In this document: piece by piece, positions 10,045-19,912 of the stretch
Position numbering within the stretch: the first letter of the stretch is position 1
Layout of the letters: each line of letters starts with the position of its first letter
Assembly (NCBI GenBank): GCA_017654935.2
Contig: CM065697.1
Span: 47,000,763 to 47,064,762, forward strand
Direction of reading: 5' to 3'
DNA: 64,000 nucleotides
DNA from: Phymorhynchus buccinoides
Taxonomy: Eukaryota > Mollusca > Gastropoda > Neogastropoda > Raphitomidae
Notes under the pieces: generated by a model
Told to the model about the DNA's origin: nothing
The model's input: the letters and a program-made list of their open reading frames with translations, nothing else
The model's database searches: none
Made by a program: the position numbers and the translations under genes

Positions 10045-10478
10045 ACTCTTTTCGAGTAGTATTCTACTCAATTTGGACCTCTACTACTCTTCAAGATTGA
10101 AAATGATGCTCTAATTACTATTTTTGAGTGAACAATATTTGATGGTTTAACCCTTTCGCAGCCCATGTCGCATTTATGCACCACAATAGTTCAACACCCA
10201 TGTCACTAAAAGGCATCAAATCAGGGCCTGTTATCCAAAGACCCTATTTTGTTGATTTTGGGAGGTAAGGATAGGCCTAATGTTATACATGTCACAGAGG
10301 AATTCGCAATATTGCAGACATTTTATTTTCTCTACCCAGTTAGGTTTAAAGGTATTGTGGGGCTGAAAAATGGCTGGTGGTGAAAGGGTTAATGAAGAGG
10401 ACTACTCATTTCACACCAAAGCTACTCATTTGAGCTATCCAGACTACTGAAGACTTGTGTAGGGGGTAAACAGGCCTG
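10045..10478 (+). mobile_element. hAT-like MITE copy interrupted by a piggyBac-like MITE
   Basis: Left part 10045-10146 and right part 10393-10478 match the intact copy at 5422-5671 on both sides of its gatggtttaataaagaggac sequence. The interruption lies exactly at the TTAA of that sequence. The extreme left end is lost. Confidence 0.85.
10147..10392 (+). mobile_element. piggyBac-like MITE (TTAA ends, CCCTTTC termini)
   Basis: Bounded by TTAA at 10147-10150 and 10389-10392 with inverted CCCTTTCGC / GTGAAAGGG termini. A TTAA duplication plus CCCTTT ends is the piggyBac signature. Relatives are at 11314, 31089, 31133, 45782 and 51148. Confidence 0.85.
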
Positions 10479-10779
10479 TGATATGGCACTGTATTGATCT
10501 GTATTACGTAATGTGCCCTGTATTGAATCATGATTGTTTTTTTCAAATTAAGTTTTACGTCTTCCGGCACTGGCACATACGGGACATTTTAAAAAGACAT
10601 AAGATAGTAAAAAAAGAATATAAATGAAAAAAAATAGGGGGGAGGAACGGGAAGAGGGAATTGTTTTTTTAGAGATGGGTTCTGAAAGGTTGGGGATAAG
10701 ATTTAGGGTGTGATGCTTTGGGTAAAAGTTTAATAAAAAAAAAATAAAAAGATTTTTTTTAGGTATATGATAACGAGAA

Positions 10780-10884
10780 TGATGATGACATTGATGGTGG
10801 TGGTGATGATGCTGGTGATGTTATTGACGATGGTGATGATGATGATGATGTTGTTAATGATGGTGGTGGTGATGATGCTGGTGG

Positions 10885-10953
<69 letters not shown>

Positions 10954-11150
10954 CAATGATGATGATGACATTGATGGTGGTGGTGATGATGCTGGTGATG
11001 TTATTGACGATGATGATGATGATGTTGTTAATGATGGTGGTGATGATGATGATGATGATGACGATCATGACAATGACGATGATGACAATGATGTTGACGA
11101 TGATGATGATGATGATGATGACGACGATGATGATGATGATGATGATATGT
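10780..11150 (+). repeat. (GAT)n/(GGT)n trinucleotide array
   Basis: Imperfect GAT repeats with an internally duplicated block (attgatggtggtggtgatga and following) at 10789 and 10969. It runs up to 5 bp before the acceptor of cyclase exon F, so that exon has almost no polypyrimidine tract. Confidence 0.9.
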
Positions 11151-11155
11151 GTCAG

Positions 11156-11265
11156 GCATTCACGTGGGTAACGTGGTCTCGGGCATCATTGGCACTCTGA
11201 AGCAACAGTTCTGCCTCTTTGGAGACTCCGTCAACACCGCTGCTCGCATCCACACATCAGGCATG
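11156..11265 (+). CDS. Guanylate cyclase exon F (catalytic Asn/Arg, base-selecting Cys)
   Basis: 110 bp starting in phase 1. G from exon E plus GC makes Gly, then IHVGNVVSGIIGTLKQQF, CLFGDSVNTAARIHTSGM. This matches 'GiHtG.v.aGvvG.kmPRYcLFGDtVNtAsRmes'. Cys (11212-11214) is the guanine-selecting partner of the Glu in exon E. Asn (11233-11235) and Arg (11245-11247) are the catalytic pair. The normally invariant PRY before CLFG is QQF here. The acceptor is atgtgtcag after a long GAT repeat, with little pyrimidine tract. Donor GGCATG|gtaaac, phase 0. Confidence 0.93.
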
Positions 11266-11313
11266 GTAAACACACTGTATTGATAATAATAACACATAAC
11301 ACTTATATAGCGC

Positions 11314-11497
11314 TTCCACCGCCAATGTCGCATTTATGCACCACACTGGTTGAACACCCATGTCACTAAAAGGCATCAAATCAGGGCCTCCGAAGACCCT
11401 ATTCTCTTAATTTTGGGAGGTAAGGATAGGCCTAATGTTATACATGTCACAGAGGAATTCACAATATTGCAGATATTTATTTTTCTCTACCCAGTTA
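11314..11497 (+). mobile_element. piggyBac-like MITE, 5' part, interrupted by a foldback MITE
   Basis: From ccaccgccaatgtcgcattt to ctctacccagtta it matches 10170-10342. It is broken at 11498 by the 214-bp palindrome. The sequence resuming at 11712 (taagcttaatg) matches the continuation seen at 31516 in another copy. Confidence 0.8.
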
Positions 11498-11711
11498 GGG
11501 GAAGACGGGGTAAAAAGCGCATGGGCGGGTAAGAAGCCCACCCCAATTATCTCATGAAATGAAGCAAATTTCAGTCTCATTTTGCCCATGAGACGAGCGT
11601 TAATGTCTAGCATTCGTCTCATGGGCAAATTTGACTGAAATTTTCTTTATTTCATAAGATAATTGGGGTGGGCTTCTTACCCGCCCATGCGCTTTTTACC
11701 CCGTCTTCCCC
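11498..11711 (-). mobile_element. 214-bp foldback MITE, copy 2, inverted and nested
   Basis: The same element as 6501-6714 but reversed (centre gagacgagcgttaatgtcta). Flanked by gTTA and TAAg, consistent with a TA duplication in the host MITE. Confidence 0.9.
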
Positions 11712-11879
11712 TAAGCTTAATGCTATATTTTGTTAAATATACTAAAGGTCGAAATACACATTGTTGCTTTTCCCTCTTTCCCCATAGCAGCACAGTGACA
11801 GGCAAGTAATTATTATGTAGGCCTAATTACTAGAGTATCTGGGGCAGTGGCTGGATGCCTCGTGCCGCCATGCGGGGAG

Positions 11880-12340
11880 CTGGATGACCCCGCCCCATCC
11901 ACGAGTCTCTCCCCGTGGGAATACTGGGGGGGGGGGGGGGGGGGGGGGTCTTTCGTAAAAATAGTTCCCCCACCTTCTGGAAGTTCTGTGCTTGTAACTT
12001 CCTCTAATCTGCCACTCTCTTTGACTCTGCCTTTTTTCCCCTTTGCTTTGTATCATCTTCTATCTTTCTGACTTACTGGTCCATTCTCCTGCCTTTCCCC
12101 AAAAAAAATGTCATCCAAATAACTTTTCTCCTTTGAGCTCCTCAGAAATCAGAATGTGTTCCCAGGCCATATGGCCATAATGGGTAAAGTACGTATGTGT
12201 CCGTTTTTCAGTTTTCACTGCTCTCCCCGCTGCATACTACAGCCGACACATTTCGATTTCGGAGGAGCTCAAAGGAGAAACGTTATTTGGAAGATTGTCT
12301 TTTTTAAAGGCATGAGAATGGGCCAATAAGTCAGAAAGAT
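11880..12340 (-). repeat. Dispersed repeat family R1, inverted copy with poly-G tract
   Basis: Reverse complement of the R1 blocks: G22 run near 11930, ccccaccttctggaagttct, ctctttgactctgcc, then tcccaggccatatggccata and acagccgacacatttcgatt. Confidence 0.75.
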
Positions 12341-12407
12341 AGTAGATGATAGTAAGCAAAGGGAAAAGGCCATCTGTTTGTGAATTCATCATGTTTCTTG
12401 ATAACAG

Positions 12408-12492
12408 GCTGGTAGGATTCGCTTTTTGGAGCTGTGAAGTCAACATCTGCACAACAGAGACTTCGTTACTGTCTCTAGGAGGGGTCATTCTG
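12408..12492 (+). pseudogene. Shadow copy of cyclase exon G with an in-frame stop
   Basis: After an acceptor-like ataacag the sequence reads AGRIRFLEL, a TGA stop at 12435-12437, then SQHLHNRDFVTVSRRGH. This parallels AGRVHLSEPCSQQLDNTEWV of exon G 117 bp downstream. There is no donor. It is an old partial duplicate. Confidence 0.8.
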
Positions 12493-12524
12493 TCTGTCAT
12501 TCTTCATCTGTGTGTCTGTCTCAG

Positions 12525-12614
12525 GCAGGCAGGGTTCACCTTTCAGAGCCGTGCAGTCAACAACTGGACAACACAGAATGGGTCACCGTCTACAGAGGGG
12601 TCATTCCTCTCAAG
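12525..12614 (+). CDS. Guanylate cyclase exon G (end of catalytic domain)
   Basis: 30 codons, phase 0 on both sides: acceptor tgtgtctgtctcag, donor CTCAAG|gtcagt. It reads AGRVHLSEPCSQQLDNTEWV, TVYRGVIPLK. This matches the family pattern 'p.kihlS..ay..L.....f....rG.i.lKGKG.m.TywL', with the GKGNMKTYW part supplied by exon H. An alternative acceptor 4 bp downstream would break the phase. Confidence 0.92.
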
Positions 12615-12901
12615 GTCAGTGACCACCTAGTAGTACCCTTATTCCCCTACCACTAGCCGACTGAAGTCTCTGAATTTTCATGTTTTTAAAAATTATTTTA
12701 TCTTTGCTTAACATACAGCCTAACTTATGACCAATGGTCAAGTCAAGGCTGTGATAATAAGATTTTACGCCCTCTTCGGCCTTTCGGCCATGTGGGGCAT
12801 TAAAGTCAAGGCTTTTTGATGAATAACTTTGCAGGTTATTCTTGTTAGGACCCCACGACTCTTAAATTACTCTTCGCAGGACCATGCTACTCAGACTTTT
12901 T

Positions 12902-13122
12902 AGGTATTTGGTACTTTATAGTCACAGAGGCGTCTATGAAATTCGGGTTGCTCCCACCTGTTGAGCGTGTCGCAGCCAGAGGCGCGCCACCCAATTTTAT
13001 TATTTTTTGCATGCGATCGTTGTGTGACTGATGAAGAAGGAAGGGTGCGTGTGTGTGTGAAATTTTGACCAAATGACGTTTTCGTTGCCACTGGATTTAA
13101 CGTGTGCTAAGTGCATGGGCAC

Positions 13123-13156
<34 letters not shown>

Positions 13157-13287
13157 TCCACGTTCAGACCGCAAGGCCTAGCGCAGAGTGAGAGGAAAAA
13201 TCCCCTGTACCCAGGTTCAAACTCAGGTTTACTTGACACGAGGCGAACGCGTTACCACTGTGCCACTCTACACCTTGGACTCATACT
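12902..13287 (-). mobile_element. tRNA-derived SINE (family S1), copy 1
   Basis: On the minus strand it starts tgtagagtggcacagtggta, which fits an RNA polymerase III A box, and carries a gagtttgaacctgggtaca B-box-like segment. A conserved body ends near a 'cagaggcgtct...gtgactataaa' motif. Full copies are also at 19547-19912 and 53878-54256. It has no cloverleaf and is not a tRNA gene. Confidence 0.75.
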
Positions 13288-13309
13288 CTTTCTTTTTTTT
13301 AGGACCCTT

Positions 13310-13860
13310 TGAGTCTTAATTCACTAGCATTATTGCACCGGCTCTGTGGAGTGTCTCTTTTTTTTACATTGTATTTGCACCCCTATCCGGCCCCACAACT
13401 CAACCAGATGCTAAGCTGGGGCATACCTGAGCCACATGTTGAATCAAATGTTTCATCAAAGTCTGAATGCAATAATTTTAACTCATCTACAGATGAGATT
13501 TCTCATTTGTTTGAACCAATTCTTGATCCATGTGTACTAATCAACAAAAACTATTTTTCATTCATATTGCTATTCTCAATTGCAAGTTATAAATTGGCAA
13601 TATACGAACTGGACATACCATTTTGCCCATTTCATGAAATGGGCAATTTCATGGATTGGGCGTAACATATGCATGAGCACATGCATGGAGTTTGTTTGAG
13701 TAACTTTGTATGTGCGTAAGGCAGTGTGCGCATTTACAAAGACTTCTGTACAGAAACACATCTGCAAAACTTCTTCTTCTTCGATCGCTCAGACAGTTTC
13801 CTGTCAATTATGAGTGCAGATGCGTCATACTGCCGTTATGCTTCTAACTAAGAAATAGTT
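13310..13860 (+). other. Cyclase intron, no feature recognised
   Basis: AT-rich sequence between a SINE and an R1 repeat. There is a short palindromic atttcatgaaatgggcaatt near 13631 and a ttcttcttcgatcgctcaga segment at 13773 that recurs near 36400, 36538 and 54415. I see no exon. Confidence 0.4.
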
Positions 13861-14090
13861 AGGCCCAGACGTCGGCTGGAGGAAATCTTTTTTGAAAGAG
13901 TTTCTTAAAAAGGTCAGGAGAATGGACTGGTAAGGCAGATAGTAGATGACAGAAAGCAAAAGGGAAAAGGCAGAGTTAAAGAGAGTGACAGATTAGAGGA
14001 AGTTACAAGCAGAGAACTTCCAGAAGGTGGGAGATTTATGCAAAAGACCCCCCCCCCCCCCCCCCCCCCCCCAGAGGGGGATCCGCAAAA
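13860..14090 (+). repeat. Dispersed repeat family R1, copy
   Basis: Contains cccagacgtcggctggagga, gaatggactggtaaggcaga, agaacttccagaaggtggga and a C22 run at 14048-14070. Confidence 0.75.
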
Positions 14091-14332
14091 AATAATCTGC
14101 AAGTAAGAAATATGAAGGAGTGCGCACACAACTCGCAAAAACTCACCCGCAATCCCCTCCGTTCATTTATGACTTTCTTTCGCTCTATTTGTGGATTGTG
14201 CATAGGGCTTCTTGCACACAAGTTTGCATAAATGTGCAGTCTTACGGGCAACAGTAGCTACAACAATAAGTTAACGCGACCAGCAATAACGATGATGATG
14301 ATGGTGTGTGTGTGTGTGTGTGTGCTGCACAG

Positions 14333-14461
14333 GGCAAAGGCAACATGAAGACCTACTGGCTGGCCGGGCGGAAAGGAGACCCCAACACAGAACACAACGT
14401 GAGACTTTTCTTACAGGAACAACAAGAACAACATCAGCAACAACAGGAGGAACAACATTAA
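14333..14461 (+). CDS. Guanylate cyclase exon H (last exon, stop)
   Basis: Acceptor gtgctgcacag, phase 0. Reads GKGNMKTYWLAGRKGDPNTE, HNVRLFLQEQQEQHQQQQEE, QH, stop TAA at 14459-14461. GKGNMKTYWLAGRKG is the canonical end of class III cyclase domains. The tail is Gln/Glu-rich because the reading frame enters a 24-bp minisatellite, and the stop is inside the first repeat units. A good donor-like AAC|gtgaga at 14399 could allow an alternative downstream end, but I see no matching exon in the window. Confidence 0.9.
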   Translation, partial: GKGNMKTYWLAGRKGDPNTEHNVRLFLQEQQEQHQQQQEEQH

Positions 14462-15375
14462 CAACAACAACAGGAGGAACAACATTAGCAACAACAACAG
14501 GAGGAACATTAGCAACAACAGGAGGAACAACATTAGCAACAACAGGAGGAACAACATTAGCAACAACAACAGGAGGAACAACATTAGCAACAACAGGAGG
14601 AACAACATTAGCAACAACAGGAGGAACAACATTAGCAACAACAGGAGGAACAACATTAGCAACAACAGGAGGAACAACATTAACAACAACAGGAGGAACA
14701 ACATTAGCAACAACAGGAGGAACAACATTAGCAACAACAGGAGGAACAACATTAGCAACAACAGGAGGAACAACATTAGCAACAACAGGAGGAACAACAT
14801 TAGCAACAACAGGAGGAACAACATTAGCAACAACAGGAGGAACAACATTAGCAACAACAGGAGGAACAACATTAGCAACAACAGGAGGAACAACATTAGC
14901 AACAACAACAGTAGGAACAACATTAGCAACAACAGGAGGAACAACATTAGCAACAACATTAGCAACAACAGGAGGAACAACATTAGCAACAACAGGAGGA
15001 ACAACATTAGCAACAACAGGAGGAACAACATTAGCAACAACAGGAGGAACAACATTAGCAACAACAACAACATTAGCAGGAACAACATTAGCAACAACAG
15101 GGGGAATAACATTAGCAACAACAGGGGGAATAACATTAGCAACAACAACAACAGGAGGAATAACATTAGCAACAACAGGAGGAACAACATTAGCAACAAC
15201 ATTAGCAACAACAGGGGGAATAACATTAGCAACAACAGGGGGAATAACATTAGCAACAACAACAACAGGGGGAATAACATTAGCAACAACAGGGGGAATA
15301 ACATTAGCAACAACAGGGGGAATAACATTAGCAGCAACAACAACAGGGGGAATAACATTAGCAACAACAACAAAA
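14417..15375 (+). repeat. 24-bp minisatellite (ggaggaacaacattagcaac), about 40 units
   Basis: Units of 21, 24 and 27 bp built from ggaggaacaacattagcaac plus aaca. In the cyclase frame each unit carries a TAA or TAG. In another frame it gives a long GGTTLATT peptide. It forms the start of the cyclase 3' UTR. Confidence 0.95.
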
Positions 15376-15409
15376 ACTACAGCAACAACAAACAAAAGAG
15401 AGACTTCAA

Positions 15410-15560
15410 TGAAATTCTGCTTAACGTCCTCCTGTCTGGAACAGACACATTCGGGACATTAGCAGATATAAAGGTGGTGGGAACGATCCTGGAGGCAATG
15501 CCCGGAGGCAGTGCAACACAAGTAGTCCCGAAATTTTAACAATACAGATGTCTTGCATAA
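15410..15560 (+). repeat. Dispersed repeat family R2, copy 1
   Basis: Contains gggaacgatcctggaggcaa and tgcccggaggcagtgcaaca, followed by caatacagatgtcttgc. Copies are at 41170-41320 (direct) and 41540-41705 (inverted). Confidence 0.7.
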
Positions 15561-15897
15561 AAAAAGAGAGAGACTTGACGGGCAGAGAGACAAACAACAA
15601 ATGCTTATTTATTATCTAAGATATTTGTAAAATGATATCTCATCCCGTGCTGCGCATCTTCGTCTTTGAACCCCTGTATATGTCAATAATTGACGGTAAA
15701 CGGCAGGTGGACATAAATGGAAGAAGAAGAAGAAGAAGGGAAAGAGAGAGTGGTAAGGAGAGAGAAGAATACTGATTGTGACACATACAGATAAAGGACA
15801 AAGAGAGAGAGAGACAGACAGAGAGAGAGAGAGAGAGAGGAGGGGAGAGGGGGGAGGGAAGAGGAATATTGACAGTGACATAATGGAACATAAAACC

Positions 15898-16230
15898 AGC
15901 CGCCGTGGCGTAGTGGTTAGCGTCGCGGACTACTGGCTGGGAGGTCTTGGGTTCGAATCCCATCAGAGGCGAGGGTTTTTTCGGTCCTGGAGCGACTCCT
16001 ACCCAGAGTGGCTGTGGGCTCAATGGGAAGACTGAAACCACACAGTCGAGCTTCATCCGCTTAACGGATGCGATTCTGAGTGTGTTGCTCTAATTTCAGG
16101 ACCAACACTGCAGGTGTCTGTAGTTCTCAGGCCTGGTTAACGCCGGGATATCATTATGAAAGGAAGCGTAGAATACAGCCCTGTCATGCAGTCTCAGACC
16201 GATACGGAACTCCATAGCATCATCATCATC
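15898..16230 (+). mobile_element. tRNA-derived SINE (family S2)
   Basis: Starts gccgccgtggcgtagtggtt with a good A box (TGGCGTAGTGG) and B box (GGTTCGAATCC, 15951-15961) at the spacing of a tRNA promoter. A non-tRNA body and a tail with (atc)n at 16216-16230 follow. The promoter boxes and unrelated body identify a SINE rather than a tRNA gene. Confidence 0.8.
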
Positions 16231-16369
16231 ATAGTCATCCGCCTCATTTCCATTAATCATTAATATAAAAAAAGTATCAAATTCTGTGGCTTTGCAAGCC
16301 CTGCTCTCATGGTGACCTCATTTCGGTCTCCGATCCAGTCTATGCCTTGGTGCGTTCGAGTCAAAGTCA

Positions 16370-16725
16370 TGGGGATCAGTGTGTTCTGGGGAGCTGCCGG
16401 TGGACGGTCGTGGTGGCGCCCTCAGAGGAGGACCTCACTCATGCTGGCTCTGCGACTAAGAGAATAGTGTCGTCAATAGGGGGCTTAGTAGGTGGTGTCC
16501 TGAACAGGCTCTACTAAACTCCACCGAGGTGACTCAGCAGCAGTGCAGTGTCTCCTCGGTTGGTTGCCTCCTGACGGACTAACATAGATTCGCTCCCCTT
16601 GAACTGCTGGTCTCGGATTCTGCGACCTGAACGTGCGGAGGTGTGGGTGCGAACTGGGAATCAGAATGAGCGGCGTGGGAGCAACGCCACTGTACGGCCC
16701 AGAAGATGAGACAGCAAAAAAACAA
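16370..16725 (+). repeat. Dispersed repeat family R3, copy 1
   Basis: Contains gtggtggcgccctcagagga, gctctactaaactccaccga and gcggcgtgggagcaacgcca. Inverted copy at 33460-33745 and partial copy at 50625-50750. Confidence 0.8.
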
Positions 16726-16852
16726 AAAAATAAGTGGAACATAAAATGGACAAAAGGAAGGAGAAAGAGTGAGGGTGGAGTGGGAGAAAAGGGTATTGAT
16801 AATAACATACAGAACTTGGACAAGAATGAGACGAGAAGAAGAAAAAAGAAGA

Positions 16853-16899
<47 letters not shown>

Positions 16900-17689
16900 A
16901 CTGGACCCTTTTGATGTCATTAACAGCACTGGGTTCTCATGACATGGGGGAGAGAGATAATTATGCTAAATTTCTTTAGCTCTTCATTGTACTTTCACTC
17001 ATTCCACTCAGCTATGTACATTTTTTTCTGACTCAGCAAATGCACATTTATTTGTTTCCAATGATTTGAATAAAAGAATATATGCACACAAGTTGCCCCA
17101 AAAAATGATTGTACACAAGATAAAATCTCATTGGTATACTCATACTAGACCCTGCACAGATTTTTCTTGTTAAAAGACAAGATCGGTGGTTACATTGACT
17201 TGATGATCTAGTATACATAGCATATGTATAATAATTATTTTGATACAATTGCTTGTCTTTAAAAAAAACCACAACAACAGCATTCACACAATAATAATAA
17301 AAAAATCACTATACCAAGATTTCAAGAACATGTGTAAAAGCAAAAAGCAAAAAAAAAGCAGCAGAGTGTAATGTAACATACATCCATAACCTGTTCGATA
17401 CACAATGCAGTTGGCTGTTATTGTAATACTTTGCATACTGTAGTAGGAATTTGTTATGCTTCTAAATGTTTTTTGTTTGATGGTGTCAGTGTGTATATGA
17501 AAAAAGGGGTGTGGGTGGGGGGTGGGGACAACCGGCGTGAGCATTTTGATATGAAAAACAAAAGCAGGAGAGGAAAGTCTGACCTATATAGAGGGAGCCA
17601 TTTTAATTTGTACTCTAAATTGTGTTAAATTATTATTTGTACGCTTCTTAATGTTTTGTAATGTTTTTCTTCTTGATTGTTTTCTCTCA

Positions 17690-17690
<1 letters not shown>
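16726..17690 (+). other. Intergenic, no gene recognised
   Basis: (GA)n at 16859-16895, then AT-rich sequence. An AATAAA at 17069-17074 could serve as a distal cyclase poly(A) signal, but 2.6 kb after the stop makes this speculative. Confidence 0.4.
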
Positions 17691-18085
<395 letters not shown>

Positions 18086-18587
18086 ATTATACTGATTATT
18101 ACGCTTACGCTGCAGAATTACATGGGAAACTCGATAAGTGTTCTCAAGTTTGTGTTAACGAATGAGTACTGGGCAGTGTTCACTTTAGCTATGGCTACAA
18201 TTACAACGGTAAGGAAGATATCAATTTAACGACAAAAAAAGAGCAAAACAGGTCGATAGATTGTCTTCTCTCACGGATGAAAATGTGTACAGTGGAAAAC
18301 AGATAACTCACAAACACTGGATAACTCACAAACACTGGATAACTCAGAAACACTGGATAACTCACAATAATGTTTGGGTCCCAGTATAATAATCTATGTT
18401 GAAAAGTCTTTTTAACTCAAAGTATTGGCTACTACCTCAAAATAAAATTCCCTTCAATTTTGACTTGAGCGACTTTTACTGTATTTTGTTTTATTATGAA
18501 ACAAAAACCTTCAAAGCCTTCTGGAATAATGATTAAATGGACACTTTGAAAATTACAAAAAAAATCACATGACTCGGAATTTTATAA

Positions 18588-18775
18588 TTGAACTAAAAAA
18601 CCATCACCAAGCTACACATTAACACAAACAGGTGTTGAACTAAAAAACCATCACCAAGCTACACATTAACACAAACAGGTGTTGAACTAAAAAACCATCA
18701 CCACGCTACACATTAACACAAACAGGTGTTGAACTAAAAAACCATCACCAAGCTACACATTAACACAAACAGGTG
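18588..18775 (+). repeat. 47-bp minisatellite, 4 copies
   Basis: Four near-identical copies of ttgaactaaaaaaccatcac plus caagctacacattaacacaa and acaggtg. Short 18-bp repeats (ataactcacaaacactgg) occur just upstream at 18304-18360. Confidence 0.9.
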
Positions 18776-18779
18776 AAGG

Positions 18780-19546
18780 TGGGAAAGAAGCGAAGTAAAA
18801 ATGACTTAGAATTTAAAAATAATAAAATATCATGATGCTGAATAAGATCACTGCATTAAAAGAAACAAGCAAAGCCGTTTCAACAACAAAAAGAACGGAA
18901 AGACTCTTCAAGTCGACATACACACTTCTGACGGTATTAAGATACAATTCAACCTCAGATAATAATAATAATAATAATAACGAATATTAATATAGCGCGA
19001 GTGGGCTCATCGCGCTTTACAAAGGCATCACAAAAATATTGGGGAAGAATAAATACATAAATTATTCAGGTACATACTAATTTTACTAAAAAATCTAGAA
19101 GTAAAATCATTTAAAAAGACCTCCCCCCAAAAAACACACCAAATTGCAGTCAGCACCTTAAGGAATACTAATTATTATTAAATCCTTGATTATGTATTGT
19201 CAAGTAAAAAACCCAACAACATGCATATTTTAACGTAAAAACCAAACCTCATACTGGCATATCTAAAAACGCAATCATGAAAATGAGATCCAGCAAAATT
19301 ATTAACAACAAGAAAGAAGCAAATTGCAATATATGACACTAGTTTGCAGATTGCTTTGAAAATTATCACACATTCCAGTTACAATTCACAAAATATTCTG
19401 TGAAGCATCTCAGCACCGTGTTTGTAAGTTTTGGGGTATTTATTTATCATTCTGAAGTAGAGTTATACATGCACTTCATTTGCCTTGGGTGTGCCTGTAA
19501 GTGTACATGTTATTACCATTTTTAATATTATTAGGTATTAGGTATT
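18780..19546 (+). other. Intergenic AT-rich sequence
   Basis: (aat)n and an inverted agcgc tail fragment at 18960-19025; otherwise nothing recognised. Confidence 0.4.
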
Positions 19547-19912
19547 TCATAGTCACAGAGGCGTCTCTGTGAAATTTGGGTTGCTCCCACCTGGAGAGCG
19601 TGTTGCAGTCAAATGTGCGCCACCTATTTTTTGTTGTTGTGTGCATGCGATTCGATTTTTGTGTGACTGATGAGGAAGGAAAGGGAGGGGGGTAAATTTT
19701 GACCAAACGACAACTTTTTCGTTGCTACTGGGTTTAACGTGTGCTAAGTGAATGGGCACACGGGACCTCGATTTATCGTCTCATCCGAAAGACTCCACGT
19801 TCAGACCATAAGGCCTAGTGTAAAATGAGAGGAAAAATCCCCTGTACCCAGGTTCAAACTCAGGTTTACTTGACACGAGGCGAACACGATACCTCTGAAC
19901 CACTCTACACCC
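19547..19912 (-). mobile_element. tRNA-derived SINE (family S1), copy 2
   Basis: Matches 12902-13287 throughout. Its tRNA-like head (minus strand) begins at about 19912, exactly where the large satellite starts. Confidence 0.75.

Noticed and set aside
12408..12492. Alternative exon G
   Set aside because: In-frame TGA at 12435 and no donor; a decayed copy.
14399..14416. An 18-bp intron (gtgaga...ttacag) in the last cyclase exon
   Set aside because: Far too short for a spliceosomal intron; reading through gives an uninterrupted frame to the stop.
14271..15462. Long ORFs on both strands (GGTTLATT, VVANVVPP and poly-Leu type)
   Set aside because: Frames through the 24-bp minisatellite; the only supported coding is the short cyclase tail ending at 14461.
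15898..15975. tRNA gene
   Set aside because: Has A and B boxes but no consistent cloverleaf; it continues into a repeat body as a SINE. The same applies to the heads at 13287, 19912 and 54256 on the minus strand.
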